Notes: generated by a model not told the origin, from the letters alone. A DNA stretch of 64,000 nt from Phaeosaccion multiseriatum (GCA_965112735.1 OZ218950.1:4960001-5024000); one strand, 5' to 3'; shown: positions 1 through 11,413, counted from the stretch's first letter. Translations and numbers: made by a program.

Positions 1-703
1 TGCTTCCCAAAATAGACGCAGAGCGCGTCCCCCTTCCACTCGAGATGATCGAGACAAATCTCCACACAGTTGGTGGCGCGGCACATCAGATTCCAGGAGA
101 GAACGAGGAAGGGGTGGCCAAAGGCGCCCTGTCTGTGCCCGTTCTCACAGACTGCCGAGCTCAGCATTGCTGCGATGTACACAAGCGAAGGAAACAGTGG
201 CAACCAAAGACGGCGTCAGGGCTAGGAAGTGAGTGGGGGGCAGTCAATGCATCAGCCACTTGTCTCCACCCACTCCACTAGTTTCCACTGTCCACTGACT
301 CCACACAGCTGGGAATTTACCTTTGGCAAGAGCGCGGTAGAGAGCGAACGGCATGGGAGCCTTCCCTTCTCTGACTTCGACATTTCCCTCCTGCTTCTCT
401 CCTGCGATCGTCCTCTTCAGCCCCTTGGTGAGCGTCGCAAGGTCGCTTTGCAATTTGCGGTGCTGCTCCTCCTGATGGTAGTCTCTGTACAGATTGAAGA
501 GTGCAGAGCGTTTCGACTGTGCACCGGCCTTGGATAAGCCCTTCGGCCCCTTCTTGACTTCAAGCAGCCACCCGAAGAACGCGTCGGCTGTCAGCAGATG
601 GAACAGCAAAGGGTGCGGCGCCCGAGGTGCTTGGATCAAGTGTGCCTTCACCCGCTTCGTCCACTGCGCCTCAGCCTTCTTCTTGGCCTTTGCTTGGGCT
701 TTC
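1..703. repeat. Exact direct repeat, left copy (of 4600-5302)
   Basis: Every base compared from position 1 to 703 matches 4600-5302 at a constant offset of 4599. The match ends abruptly at 704 versus 5303. The left copy starts at the window edge, so its true extent is unknown. It holds, on the minus strand, the 3' part of exon 1, the 151-base intron (170-320) and the beginning of exon 2 of the tyrosine-recombinase gene found intact at 2625-5676. It is therefore a truncated second copy of the element. The lack of divergence implies a recent duplication, gene conversion or an assembly artefact. Confidence 0.93.
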
Positions 704-802
704 TTCGTGCCCCACCACGACCCTCTTCTCTTCGCCGAAGACCTCGCAGTAGATGCTCACTTTCAGCTCCCCTCCGCGACGGCCGCCGCCGCCTCTGCTA
801 GC

Positions 803-1411
803 ATGGCGGCCCCCTCCAGTCTGCTGCCATTAGCCGGCGACGCCGCTGCCGGGGGTGGTGCTGCGAATGGGTCCTTCGCAGGTACTTCTTCTTCCAGCGC
901 TCTCTTAAGAGGAGTGGATGGACGGGGGGGGGCAAGCGCGAGCGGTCGAGGAGGTCGAGGGGGGGGGGTGCGCCGCAGTCGGCCATCGTCTTCGTCGTCG
1001 GCCTCCAAGAGCAAGAGCAGCATGTTCCTTTCTTCGGGCCCTCAGCGGCGGGCAGGCGGGGAGAGGGGTGGGTTGCTGTCGGGCGGTAAGGGAGAGGGGG
1101 CGCGGCAGGGACAGCTGCAGAACAGGGGCACAGCCAAGGTTATGATGCTCAGCGTGAACGATCACAAGCAGCTGCAGGAGAAGCCCAAAGAAGCTGCTCC
1201 CATACTAGGCATGAAGGCTCCAAGGAAGAGGAGAAAGACGGCAGTGGCAGCGGCATCAGTAGCGGCAGCGGGAGGAGGAGGAGGAGGAGGAGGGGGAGGA
1301 GGAGGAGGAAGTGAAGCAGCAGGGGAGGGTACGACATCGGACGCCGCTCTAGGGGGGATTTCGGCGGCAGCAGAAGGGGGAATACTGGACACAGGCACTG
1401 CCATAGGCGAC

Positions 1412-1446
<35 letters not shown>

Positions 1447-2287
1447 TGGTGATACAGCAGCAGCAGGGGGCGACGAGAGTGCTCTCAACGCAGCTGCTCC
1501 ACCCCTGGGAACGCCAGCAGCGGACGCCGGACCTGGTGCTGCCACCTCCTTAGGAGTGGCGGACGGTACTGCGCCCGTACCGCAGGAGCAGCAGGGTCAA
1601 GGACAGGGTCAAGAACAGAGTCTTGGTGCTCTTGGTGCTCTTGGTGCTCTTGGTGCTGGGGCCATCCCGGCCGCTGGGGGAGAGCAGCAGGGCGGAGAAC
1701 AGCAGCAGGGGCTCTTGGCCACAGGGGAAGAGTTGGAGCAGCTGATCCGCACCAAGTTCGGGGACAAGTGCAACGCGCTGAAGGACTCCAACAAGCTTGT
1801 GCTGGGCTTCGTTTTGAAGGGCATCAACCCCAATCCCGCCAAGATTGAGTACAAGGTAAGGTGTGGGGCCGACCGCAAACCCTCTCGTGTATGGTTCTAG
1901 TGGGATTCTTGTCTGATATGACATGGTACACATTCATCATGTGGGTGTGTTGCTTGTCCCTTCCCCGGTGAATGTAACGGTCATGGCCCTCTCACGTAAC
2001 CCTACCTCTTTCTCCCCCTCGGACACATCGTCCCACCGCCCCCCTCTCCGCCCCATGCTCCACTCCCACCCCCACACCCCCCTCCCAACCCTACCCTCTC
2101 GTCTGCCCCTGTCCTCCTGTCCTCTGGTCTGCAGATTAAGCTGAACATCGACCCCGCCTACGTGGACCCCGCCACCGGTGAGACGTTTCGGGAGACAATC
2201 TTTGTCCATGTGTCCTTCGCCGTGTCGCCCCCCACCTTTCAGAAGACAAGGAAGCTCAAGCGCGACAAAGGATTTGAGGTTGAGTAG
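803..2287 (+). CDS. Hypothetical low-complexity protein, two exons
   Basis: Exons 803-1855 and 2135-2287, phase 0, donor AAG|GTAAGG and acceptor CTGCAG, about 401 aa. The first 300 residues are Ala/Gly/Ser-rich, with a basic KAPRKRRKT patch (possible nuclear signal), a poly-Gly run, a poly-Ala run carrying AVGDTA (the dispersed 13-mer in frame at 1443-1457) and LGA repeats. The last 100 residues look folded (LVLGFVLKGINPNPAKIEYK joined to IKLNIDPAYVDP) and end in a Lys-rich tail. I do not recognise the family. The ATG at 803 is the first in-frame Met after the 703 breakpoint. The reading frame stays open back into the duplicated transposon piece, so the native 5' end may have been lost. A minus-strand frame over 704-790 (KVSIYCEVFGEEKRVVVG) also looks protein-like. 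Confidence 0.5.
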
Positions 2288-2624
2288 CCTATATATAATT
2301 CCACAGTGTATAATTCATTCAGAGGGAAGAAGAAGAGGAGAACTTTATTGACTTAATAGGAATCACCGAAGAAACTATTGATGACCGGTTTTGGTGGGGC
2401 GAGATGCCCCACTCGGTGAAAGTGGGTATTTTTAGTACCCAATTTTTTTAAAAGTGGGTATTTTTAGTACAGTACCCAATATGGACCAGTAGCGCCCCTT
2501 CCCCCCCCCCTCCTTTTTTTGTGTGTGTGTCTGCCCCTGCTACAGGGGAAAATATACTACGCTATGATATGACGATATAATGGTATTACCACGATAACAA
2601 TGGTATTCATATTTACAGACACAC
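2288..2624. other. Intergenic, probable left flank of the recombinase element
   Basis: No gene seen. It contains a GGGGC...GCCCC hairpin around 2396-2415 and two copies of a 20-base word (AAAGTGGGTATTTTTAGTAC) at 2419-2438 and 2451-2470. The sequence is AT-rich, unlike the surrounding coding DNA. Both genes end here (convergent 3' ends). Confidence 0.5.
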
Positions 2625-5600
2625 TTAGTGTCCGTCCTCAATCATGCATGGCTTACAGTAGTAGTCAAAATCGCCTTCCACAAAACCCTTGCTGTCGCAA
2701 AACTCGACGGTGCACATGTGGTGCACGAGGTTTCCACACGCTCTTTCGGATGGGCAGAGGAACAGCTTGACTTGCGAGGGCTTAGTACAGCCATACGAGC
2801 ATGTGAAGGCCATGTCTCCCTCTCTCAAGCCGCCCAACGACGGCGCTGCTGACGCGGCAGCAGCGGCAGTAGCGGCCGCAGCGGCCGCATCAGAGGCAGC
2901 AGCAGAAGCAGCATCAGAAGCAGTACCAGTACCAGTACGCTGTTTTTTTTGGGCCCCCCTTCCCCCACCCCTTCCTCCTCGTCCTCCTCCGGCTCCGCCT
3001 CCTCCTGTTGCAGCAGCAGCAGCAGCAGCAGCATTGCTGCTGCCACCTCCCTCCTCGTCGTCCTCTGCACCGCTATCACCTCCATCCCCCTCCTTCGACT
3101 CGTCTGCACCAGTGCCACTTTCCTTCGCCCTCGCCCGCTTCGCCCGTTTTTTCGCGTCCGCCTGCTGCGCGCTCCATAAAATATACACGGTGGTCCACAC
3201 CAGCTGATTGAAGCGGCGCTTGTGAGAATCAGAACGAGACTTGATGTCAAAGGCGTCTTTGACTGCGTCAAACATGCTTCGCGCTTCTTCAAGCGTCGGC
3301 TTGTCCTTCCAGAGCCCCTTTTCTTTCGCCGCGGATTCAATCGCACCCATCAAACAGCAAAATTTTGACATCCTTCGCTTCTCCGCCCTCCCCTGCACGT
3401 CTGCTGTCGTGAATTCTCGAAGGCGAGGAGTGCCTGTCATCCAAGCATCCCAAGCAGCGCGCACAGTGAAGCTAGGGACCTCAAAGTGCTCGGGAAGGGT
3501 ATGCCACCGGCCGTTGTAGAGATACAGAGGTGGCTGATCTGCACCTGCACAAGAAGAAGAAGAGGGCGGGGCGCTGCTCGAACCCTCACCAAGGCCCAGA
3601 GTGCCTGCCTGGTGAGCCGCGAGAAGGTCGCTGAGCCCACTCTTAGAAAAGGCTGCGTCGAGGGTCGTCTGCAGGGCCCTGCTCACACCCAGACTGGTGA
3701 CAGTGCCAGAGGCCTGTGCATTCTCCTCCAGAACGTCACGGATCAGCGTCTCCAAGTCGACCTTGATCGTCTGGCCCAACACCTCAAGCTTGCCGCCTAG
3801 AGAGGCCACGCTGTCCGCCACGACTTGGAATTGCCTCAGCTGCACGACGTGGGGAGGAATCCCGGTTGCAGAAATCTCGTCCGTCTCGTCCGGATACTTC
3901 AGCACGACATGCTCTGAAAGGTCCGCCAGCAACCTTTGATCTCGGAAGAGCTGTGTCGTGAAAAGAGGGTGATTCTCCTGAAGAGTGCTGCGCAGAAAGC
4001 CGGCGTGGTACACCACACTGGCAAGACAGAATTCAGCCACCTTCCTCAATCTCAGCGGCACGTCCCTGAAGCAGCTCACAATGGCTCCCGCGAGCACGTC
4101 TTCAATGCCCTCCTTCGCTGTGCCGTCCACCTTGAGGCGCTGAAAAAAGGGAGGAAGCAATGCAAACTCCTTCGCTGAGATGTTCGCCCCGGAGGCAGCC
4201 CGGCCCACATACTGATCTGCTGCATTGATGGGGTTGAAGTAGATGCCCTGGACGCCGGGAAGAGACCATCCCATTCGAAGTTGCACAGCAATTGGGTTGG
4301 GAGCAGCGGACGAGCCGCTTGTGACGTGCGAGGCAGCGCCCTTGCGCCCAGAATGAGTGCCGAGGTCCTCTGGAGTCAGCCCCATGCCTTCCAAAATGGA
4401 CGAGTTCGCCGCCGCCGTACGTCTGAGGAAGCCGCAATACCTATCGTACTGATTGTTGCCAGCGAACAGCGCGTTCTTCTCAAAACCAAAGCTCAGGAGG
4501 TAAACACCAAGCGCGAGGACGGGGCAGATCTCCGGCATGATTGGATTCGCGTAGACGTGGCGAGGATGTCGGGCCTTCTCTCCCAGCTGGTCGCCCTTTT
4601 GCTTCCCAAAATAGACGCAGAGCGCGTCCCCCTTCCACTCGAGATGATCGAGACAAATCTCCACACAGTTGGTGGCGCGGCACATCAGATTCCAGGAGAG
4701 AACGAGGAAGGGGTGGCCAAAGGCGCCCTGTCTGTGCCCGTTCTCACAGACTGCCGAGCTCAGCATTGCTGCGATGTACACAAGCGAAGGAAACAGTGGC
4801 AACCAAAGACGGCGTCAGGGCTAGGAAGTGAGTGGGGGGCAGTCAATGCATCAGCCACTTGTCTCCACCCACTCCACTAGTTTCCACTGTCCACTGACTC
4901 CACACAGCTGGGAATTTACCTTTGGCAAGAGCGCGGTAGAGAGCGAACGGCATGGGAGCCTTCCCTTCTCTGACTTCGACATTTCCCTCCTGCTTCTCTC
5001 CTGCGATCGTCCTCTTCAGCCCCTTGGTGAGCGTCGCAAGGTCGCTTTGCAATTTGCGGTGCTGCTCCTCCTGATGGTAGTCTCTGTACAGATTGAAGAG
5101 TGCAGAGCGTTTCGACTGTGCACCGGCCTTGGATAAGCCCTTCGGCCCCTTCTTGACTTCAAGCAGCCACCCGAAGAACGCGTCGGCTGTCAGCAGATGG
5201 AACAGCAAAGGGTGCGGCGCCCGAGGTGCTTGGATCAAGTGTGCCTTCACCCGCTTCGTCCACTGCGCCTCAGCCTTCTTCTTGGCCTTTGCTTGGGCTT
5301 TCGCTGCTCTCGACACCTCAGCCGGCGTCTGCTGTGCCGCTGCAGTGGCACCACCCGCTCCGCCAGGTGCGGCGGCTGCTGCGGCTGCTGCTGCTCTCCT
5401 CTGTGCTTCCTCCTCTTCCCCATCTTCCCCGTCTTCCTCCTCTTCCCCCTCCGGTGGAGCAAATGCTGTCCTGAAGTCAGGGTCCAGAAGCTCCGGGTGC
5501 TTGCGGAAGAGGTATCGGATCAGCATCGTGGAGGCGCATGCATATCCACTTCTCGAGCGTGGGGCGATGGTGTTGTTTCGGGGGTTCTGAATCTGCTGCT

Positions 5601-5676
5601 GCTCTGCAGTAAGCGGTGCTTCTTCCCCCTCTGCTGCTGGTGCTTCCGGAACCGTAGCAACAGCGACGTCAGCCAT
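2625..5676 (-). CDS. Tyrosine recombinase-like transposase (Crypton-like) with C-terminal PHD-like Cys cluster
   Basis: Exon 1 is 5676-4920 and exon 2 is 4768-2625. The 151-base intron has donor AAAG|GTAAAT and acceptor CATCGCAG, phase 1, giving about 966 aa. Catalytic pattern of a tyrosine recombinase: Arg283 (in LSWNLMCRATN), Lys308/310 (FGKQKGD), His391 and Arg394 (THSGRKGAA), Trp420 in place of the second His, and nucleophile Tyr429 (GVQGIYF), nine residues after the Trp as expected. Residues 1-140 are low complexity (Glu- and Ala-rich). The C-terminus holds an Ala/Gly-rich spacer, then a Cys/His cluster (CSYGC, FLCPSERACG, VHHMC, YYCKPC) like a PHD finger, plausibly a chromatin-targeting module. 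The role would be cut-and-paste DNA integration in the nucleus. All catalytic residues and the frame are intact, so it may be active. Crypton assignment is inferred. Confidence 0.75.
4600..5302. repeat. Exact direct repeat, right copy (of 1-703)
   Basis: Partner of 1-703. In this copy the sequence continues at 5303 into the rest of exon 1 of the recombinase gene. Here the flanks make sense as coding sequence on both sides, so this is the parental arrangement. Confidence 0.93.
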
Positions 5677-6121
5677 GGTATACTCTGTTCTCCTGCAAAT
5701 TCACGTGGGAGATGCCCCTCCCACCACTGGCATCAGCTGTTACAGCCGGGTATCGTCCGCGCAGCCGCTGCTCCTCTTACATAGCTGCACTGTGCAAATA
5801 TGCTGATGCTGTGAATGAAATAAACTCCACGTGGGGAGGGGGGGGAGAATGCCCCACAACCAAAAAATATTGGATAAAAAACTTGAAAAACGAGCATTTA
5901 TGGCCCATAAAATATCCAAAACAATTATTTCGTGGGGCAGGTGCCCCACTTCACGGTACTATTAGACATACGGACTACAGAGAACTGAAAGTGAGAAGAA
6001 GAGGAGATGAAAGAAGCAATTTCAGTTTCAGTTGGTTTCCTACAGTTACAGTACCCGCCCCCCCCAGAAATGGCAAACTACGAAGTACGTAGTAATATGC
6101 AGCACAAGCAGCAGGAAGGCC
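5677..6121. promoter_or_regulatory. Spacer between divergent recombinase and AT-hook genes
   Basis: Both flanking genes start here. The middle (about 5815-5960) is AT-rich and carries the right-hand GGGGC hairpin. No TATA box or other known element could be assigned. Confidence 0.35.
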
Positions 6122-6841
6122 ATGCTCAAGACCGACAGGCCTTTCTCGGGGGGAGGCTGGGCCAGTAAAAAGCGGGGACGGCCGAGGAAGGACAAGAGTG
6201 CGACAGAGAATTATGCGACGCCCGTCTCCAACAGGGGAGGGTGGCCACCCCCTCCGCGGAGACGTGACCTTGACGTTAGGATGCGGTCACAAAAGGACTT
6301 GCAGAGGGAGAACAAGGAGATTCTTGAAATGGTACGAGAAGAGTCCCCCCCAGCCTGCTAGACCAGACTAGAACGGAGGAATGGCAAGCAGCCAGCGCCG
6401 GCCGCCACAATACAGAGCAAGGGGTCCAGCCTCTTCTCTCAAAGGATGCGAATGACCTTACACCCCCCACTCTCTCCTCCCCCTTTTCGTTCACGTTGTC
6501 TGTACCGCCCATCTCCGTCCCCCCCATGGCTGCATCAAGATTCGAGACCTCCGAGTGGAGAGGGAGAGCCGGAAGGCGACGAGTGCGGAACGGGGCAGAG
6601 GAGGAAAAGGGGGAGGAGGCGGGGGCGGTATTGTTGAGGACAGTATAAAGAGGCGTCGACAGAAGGAGAGGGAATGGCAAGATGCCTTGCACGCCGAGCT
6701 GGTGAGTGAGCAGCTGCAGGTGCAGAGGAGATGCGCCGAAGGAGTAGACAAGGTGAACGAGTGGAGTCGAAAGATGACCCTGGGCAAGCGGTACGTGCTC
6801 ATTTCAAAGCCAGACAAGACAAAGGAGAGGCAGGAGAAGCA

Positions 6842-6877
<36 letters not shown>

Positions 6878-7505
6878 GCAGGAGCAGCGGCACTACGACC
6901 AAAGAGAGCTGGACCGGTACTTGCTGCAGCTGGAGCTCGAAGAGGAGATGCAGCAGGGAGACGAGCAGGACGACAATGGCATTGATGGATGGCCACTGGA
7001 GGCCCAGAAGAACAAGAGGAAGCACCAGCAGATGCCACACCACCACCACCAACAGGAGCGGCAGCGAGCAGGGGGTGGGAGGCCGTGCAGCCGGGGGGAA
7101 GAAGAAGCCGCTGCAGCCGTGACTCTCCGCGGAAGCAGAGAAGATCTCATGTACGTGGAGGTGCACTCGCTTTTGCCCACCGCCGAGATCACTACGCTTG
7201 GCCTTGCCACCGGAGGGAGTAGTATTGGTACTAGTGGGGGAGTAGAGGAGAGCGGCTCACTCTTGGACGGAGGAGAGAGAAAGACCGGGGGCGCTTCTCC
7301 CCTTCCCCGTCGTCCTCGCACAGCACCGCACGCCTCCCGTGGTGGCCAGGCGCATCAGACCTCCGCACCGGGGCGCATCTCGTGTGCCTTCTTCCTCCGG
7401 TCCGTGCTACCTCGCCTTGAGGCGCAGATGGCGAGGTTTGACGACATGGTGTCAGTGAGGGGCAGGCTCAAGCTGCCCGCCAAGCCGACAGAACGGCGCC
7501 GGTGA
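6122..7505 (+). CDS. AT-hook, glutamine-rich putative DNA-binding protein
   Basis: Exons 6122-6331 and 6540-7505, donor ATG|GTACGA, acceptor ATCAAG, phase 0, 391 aa. Near the N-terminus KKRGRPRKDK is a canonical AT-hook (GRP core flanked by basic residues), which binds the minor groove of AT-rich DNA. It is followed by a charged, probably coiled-coil stretch across the splice junction (QRENKEILEM-IRDLRVERES), then a Gly run, a ten-residue poly-Gln run coded by CAG, and a Glu/Gln-rich helix (ELDRYLLQLELEEEMQQ). The C-terminal 100 residues (LRSVLPRLEAQMARFDDMVSVRGRLKLP) look folded but are not recognised. Likely nuclear. The ATG at 6122 was chosen as the first in-frame Met; upstream the frame is open only through non-ATG codons. 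Confidence 0.65.
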
Positions 7506-7762
7506 CGATCCAGCTGTGCGATACACCAACAGCTACATACAACATACAATTTGTTTAAGTCATTTCTTTATTAGTCTTGTTGTGCTGTGTACTTGCGTCC
7601 TTCGCCCCTGCAATAGATTCAATGTGCCGTACATTCTTTCCTGGCAACGTCCCGACGATTCAAACAAGCTCCCGTTCCTGGCTTGTACTGATGTCCCCAT
7701 GAATAGACACCAAACATGTGGCTGGGCTGTGTGGCAAGCAAAGCCCCCCTCTTCTCGCATCG
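7506..7762. other. Convergent 3' region, no gene seen
   Basis: Between the stop codons of the AT-hook gene and the minus-strand ORF. A small minus-strand ORF (7560-7760) lies here but shows no recognisable features. It could be a downstream exon of the minus-strand gene. Confidence 0.4.
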
Positions 7763-8296
7763 CTACCCGTTCACAACGCGGCTCTCAGCGACGGCGCCTC
7801 CTTCGCACAAGATCCTTACTCGACTGGGCACGTACTGTGAGTCACGTTGGTTGGTGGTGAAAGCAGCCCTGGAGCCCATCCGCGAGCCTCTGAGAAGGAA
7901 AGCGTTCGCTTCTCGTCCCTCTGTTCCGAGCCGGCTGGCACTGGCGCACGTGCTCCCAGCATCCTCTCTCCCCCTGTCCTCGCACACATCCACTATCTCG
8001 ACGGTGGAGATGCACCTCTTGAGTAATCCTCCTTGTCCCTCAATGTACTCCCAGAGGCCTTCTTGGAGGGCCGGGGTGCAGGGACGGCCTCGAGCGAGAA
8101 AGAACTCAAAGTGGAGGGCGCGGCAGTTGGCGTCGACGACTTCCTCAGGGACGGCCACGCTCCACGTCTCGAGGCTCGCGATCCTGGAGGCATCTTGATA
8201 AGGGAGCTTGAGAGTGATTGAGAAGGCGGCTGTGACCGTGGAGGAGTTGAGGCGTCCAATCACGAGAGCCGCAACAAAAAGAAATCTCCCCCTCAT
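7763..8296 (-). CDS. Hypothetical protein with N-terminal signal peptide
   Basis: Single ORF of 177 aa starting at the ATG at 8296. Residues 1-24 form a signal peptide (basic start, then FLFVAALVIG), with a likely cut at VTAA|F. Phe at +1 after the cut resembles the plastid-import motif of algae with red-derived complex plastids, as in the DnaJ gene in this window. The region LPYQDASRIASLETWSVAVP looks folded; the last 70 residues look less protein-like. A GTAAGG donor sits at the complement of about 7825, so the true C-terminus may be on another exon. No family recognised; secretion or plastid import is inferred. Confidence 0.5.
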   Translation of the reverse strand: MRGRFLFVAALVIGRLNSSTVTAAFSITLKLPYQDASRIASLETWSVAVPEEVVDANCRALHFEFFLARGRPCTPALQEGLWEYIEGQGGLLKRCISTVEIVDVCEDRGREDAGSTCASASRLGTEGREANAFLLRGSRMGSRAAFTTNQRDSQYVPSRVRILCEGGAVAESRVVNG

Positions 8297-9682
8297 CTTT
8301 TAATGGGTCCTTCTTCCTTTCTCCCCACTGCTATCATCTACCAATACTTATAGTCGCGGTAGCTCGGCTCGGCTCGGCTCGGTCGAGCAGCGAAGGTGGA
8401 AAAAGGGTTCGAGGATCCAGGTTCAGTTTCAGATCATTGGCCCCTGTTTCCCCCCCCCCCCCATGCCTATTGATGCATTTGATGCGCGCGTTGACAAGGC
8501 TCACCCGCAGTCCCGAAAAAAGCAGCAATAATATGGACGAGGCAAGACAGCTCCGCAAGCTCCGCAAGCTCCGCTGACGATGTTGCGTGTCGCGCTTGTC
8601 ACCGTCCCCAAATTTAAATTTTGTCCACGAATTCAAATTTGAGACTTGTTTGTGGCGGCAGGAGCGAGGAGCAGGACATTATGAAGTAGTAGAGGAGGTA
8701 GTAGGTAGAGGAGAGCGTAGACGTGGCTCTGGTCGTAATCATGAGTCCGTCCCAACACATTGCACGCCCACTCCCTGGACGCGTCTTGGGCGGGGTTGGG
8801 AGCTGCTGGTCTTGCTTGGCTGGCCCGGCCGGCCCTGGCTGCTGGCGGACCCCTGGCTGCCTTAGCTACTACACGCTACAATTGGCTGCCCGCTATTGGG
8901 GCCGATAGCACACGTCAGGAGCTGATTATGCGCCGGCCTAACTTCTGGAACTTCCCAGCCCTGCCGTGCCCTACCCATATGCCTGCCTGGCAGAGGAGGG
9001 CGCGTGGCGCGTACCCTGGCTGGCTGCTGCCCTAGCTGGGCTGGTTGACGCCAGCGGCAAGAGCTTCGTAGATCAATAGCCTGTCAGGGGGGGGTGTCGA
9101 CCCTGGCAGGGGGAACCCCCCTGGTACCCTAATGCTAAGCAAGGAGGCAGAGGCGCTATTTTTCACCGGCCGTTCCGAAGCCCTTCTTTCCCCTCCTTGC
9201 TTCGCCCGTTGACTACCCTCCCCGCCCGAGTTCAGAAGCAGTTGATCAGCAGTACAACAATCCTATATAGACTGTGGAGTTTCATTCTCTTGTTCCCCAC
9301 CACCATTGTATGGAACGAATGATCGGCCGAGAATGAGCAACACAAATTTTGCTCGGTCTCCCCACGCATGTAATTGGTCCTTACGTACGCATTACGGTGC
9401 CTTACGGAAAGTTTGAGTACCATGTCTGCCCCATCCTCCCTTAAACCCTGAGAGGAGCGCGTATCCATATTTTATAAGCTGGAGCTTAGGCAGACCTTCC
9501 CGCCCTAGAGGAAGTCAGCAGGGAGGGTAGAGGGCACCCTGACAGCGCCGCCTCTGCTGTCAATATTTGGCCGCGTCAGGTGGGCGTGTAAGGGGGTCCC
9601 AGCGAGCTGGAAGAAGAGAAAGAAGGCGTGGGTACAAGCGCTGGACATACGACAGTGCTTTGATTTGTCGTGCACGTTGCTC
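8297..9682. other. Intergenic 1.4 kb, no convincing gene
   Basis: It contains a short CGGCT/GGCTC tandem near 8360-8385, a C10 run near 8450, and a Pro/Gly/Leu/Ala-biased stretch of repeated TGGC/GGCC words at 8800-9050. Six-frame ORFs are short and lack family features. The 3' part should hold the promoter of the EsV-1-7 gene. Confidence 0.5.
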
Positions 9683-11413
9683 ATGGGCCTGTCCTTCGAG
9701 CCTGATCTGGGGGCCCCAGATGGATCAGGTGGGCAGCCGGTGCTTCCCTTGCGCCTCACGAAGCACCAACAAACGAGGCCGGACCAGCAGCAGCAGCAGC
9801 AGCAGCAACAACAACTGCCACCCCCAGAACTGGGCATAGGGGGCTGGGGGGGATTGCAGTTGGACGACGAAGGGGGTGGCGGTAGTGTGGGGCCGTCAGG
9901 AAGTGGGAGTATCGAGGAGCAGCAGCAGCCGCTGGAAAAAAGGAGGAAGAGGGAGCGACCGGGTCGTGGTCTTTCGGGGCAGGCGTCCTCGCTGGCGGCA
10001 ATTCACGCGCCTATATTGACATCGGGGGGGCCTCACTCGTCATTGGTGTCGGTGCTCGCCCCAAATTCGCTCGACGCGGAGTTCCCAGCGTCGCCTTCTT
10101 CTTCGAAAGGCCCCTCGTCGACTTCTCCAGGCCCCAACACAGCCGCGTCATCATTTCCCTTGCCCTCGGGCATTGGGACCGACACTGGGACGAGGCTACG
10201 GAGCAAGAGTGGGAGGAACAGTGGGGGCAGCGTTGGTGGCAGCGGCGGTGGTGTTGGTGGTGGAGGTGGGGGCGAAGGCGGGGGCGGAGGCGGAGGCGGA
10301 GGCATTGGGTTTGTGCAGCAGCCAGCAAAACCTGCCACCACGCCTTCCGGCAAGCGTGCGTGTCAGTATGCCGGCTGCAAAAGAAAGGCCACGTGTGGAT
10401 ACGAGGGGGCGGAGTCCGACCGTTGCGCAGTGCACCGGGAAGAGAATAGGGTGGATGCCAGCAGCCGGCGCTGCGAGAAGGCCAACTGCTCGAGGCAACC
10501 CGTCTTTGGCTATGAGGGAGGGCGGGCACGGTGTTGCGGCCAGCACAAGCAGCCTGACATGGTCAATGTCAAGCACCCGAGATGCCAGGAGCCGGGATGC
10601 AAGAAGCAGCCCAGCTTTGCGCACGAGGGGTGCAAGGCCTCTTACTGCGGCGCCCACAAGCTGCCGGGGATGGTGGACGTGCGCAACCCCCGCTGTGAGA
10701 CGGAGCAGTGCATACGGAGGCCTCGCTTCGCCTTCCCGGGGGAGAAGGCTAAGGTATGCGCGCTGCACAAGGGGGACGGTATGATCGACGTGTCCGTGAC
10801 CAAGGCCATGGTATGTCGGGCACCAGACTGTAATGAGTTCCCCACGCACGGGTTGCCCGGCGGCAGAGCGCGCTTCTGCGCCCGTCACATGCAAAAGAGC
10901 CACGTGAGGAAGCACCAAAAGCAGCTGCTCGTGTGCCAGGTTGTGGGCTGTGGTACGCACATTCTCTCCAACCGGCCGCCGGGCATGTCCCCCTTTTGCG
11001 ATCATCATCTTGCGTTGCAGCAGAAGCTTCCAAACCATCGACCGCCGCCGCCGTCGCCCCAGCACCAGCAGAAGCCGCCGCCACCGTCGCCGCAGCAGCA
11101 ACAGCAGCAACAGCATCAGCAACAGCAGCAGCAGCATCATCAGTCGCCGCCCCAGCAGCAGCAGCAGTCGCAGCAGCACAATTACGGGAATTATTACCCA
11201 CATCTCAAGCAAGAGGACCGTCTCCAACAGTCAATGCAAGGGCAGCCGCAGTCGCGGCAACAGCAGCAAGTCTATCAGCAGCCACAGCCGCAGCGGCAGC
11301 AGCAGCAGCAGCAGCAGCAGCAGTACCAGAATTCCCACCCACAGCACCAGCGACCTCACCCTCAGCATCCCCATCTTCATCACCAGCAGCTCAAACGGAA
11401 GCAACAGCAGCAC

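Larger units (their letters stand above)
2396..5955 (-). mobile_element. Candidate Crypton-like transposable element
   Basis: The recombinase gene is bracketed by two similar short hairpins in AT-rich DNA: TGGGGCGAGATGCCCCACT near 2396-2414 and GTGGGGCAGGTGCCCCACTT near 5932-5951. These may mark the element ends, but I cannot show a target duplication, and Cryptons usually make none. A truncated identical copy of its interior lies at 1-703, consistent with recent mobility or local rearrangement. The ends are inferred. Confidence 0.4.

Noticed and set aside
2949-3179. Ser/Pro-rich ORFs opposite the recombinase gene
   Set aside because: Antisense reading of Ala/Gly/Glu-rich coding sequence; the minus-strand frame has catalytic motifs and a PHD-like finger.
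10361-11015. EsV-1-7 gene as an integrated virus fragment
   Set aside because: The domain is widespread in host stramenopile genes. Neighbours are host genes, and no capsid, integrase or polymerase of viral type is present.
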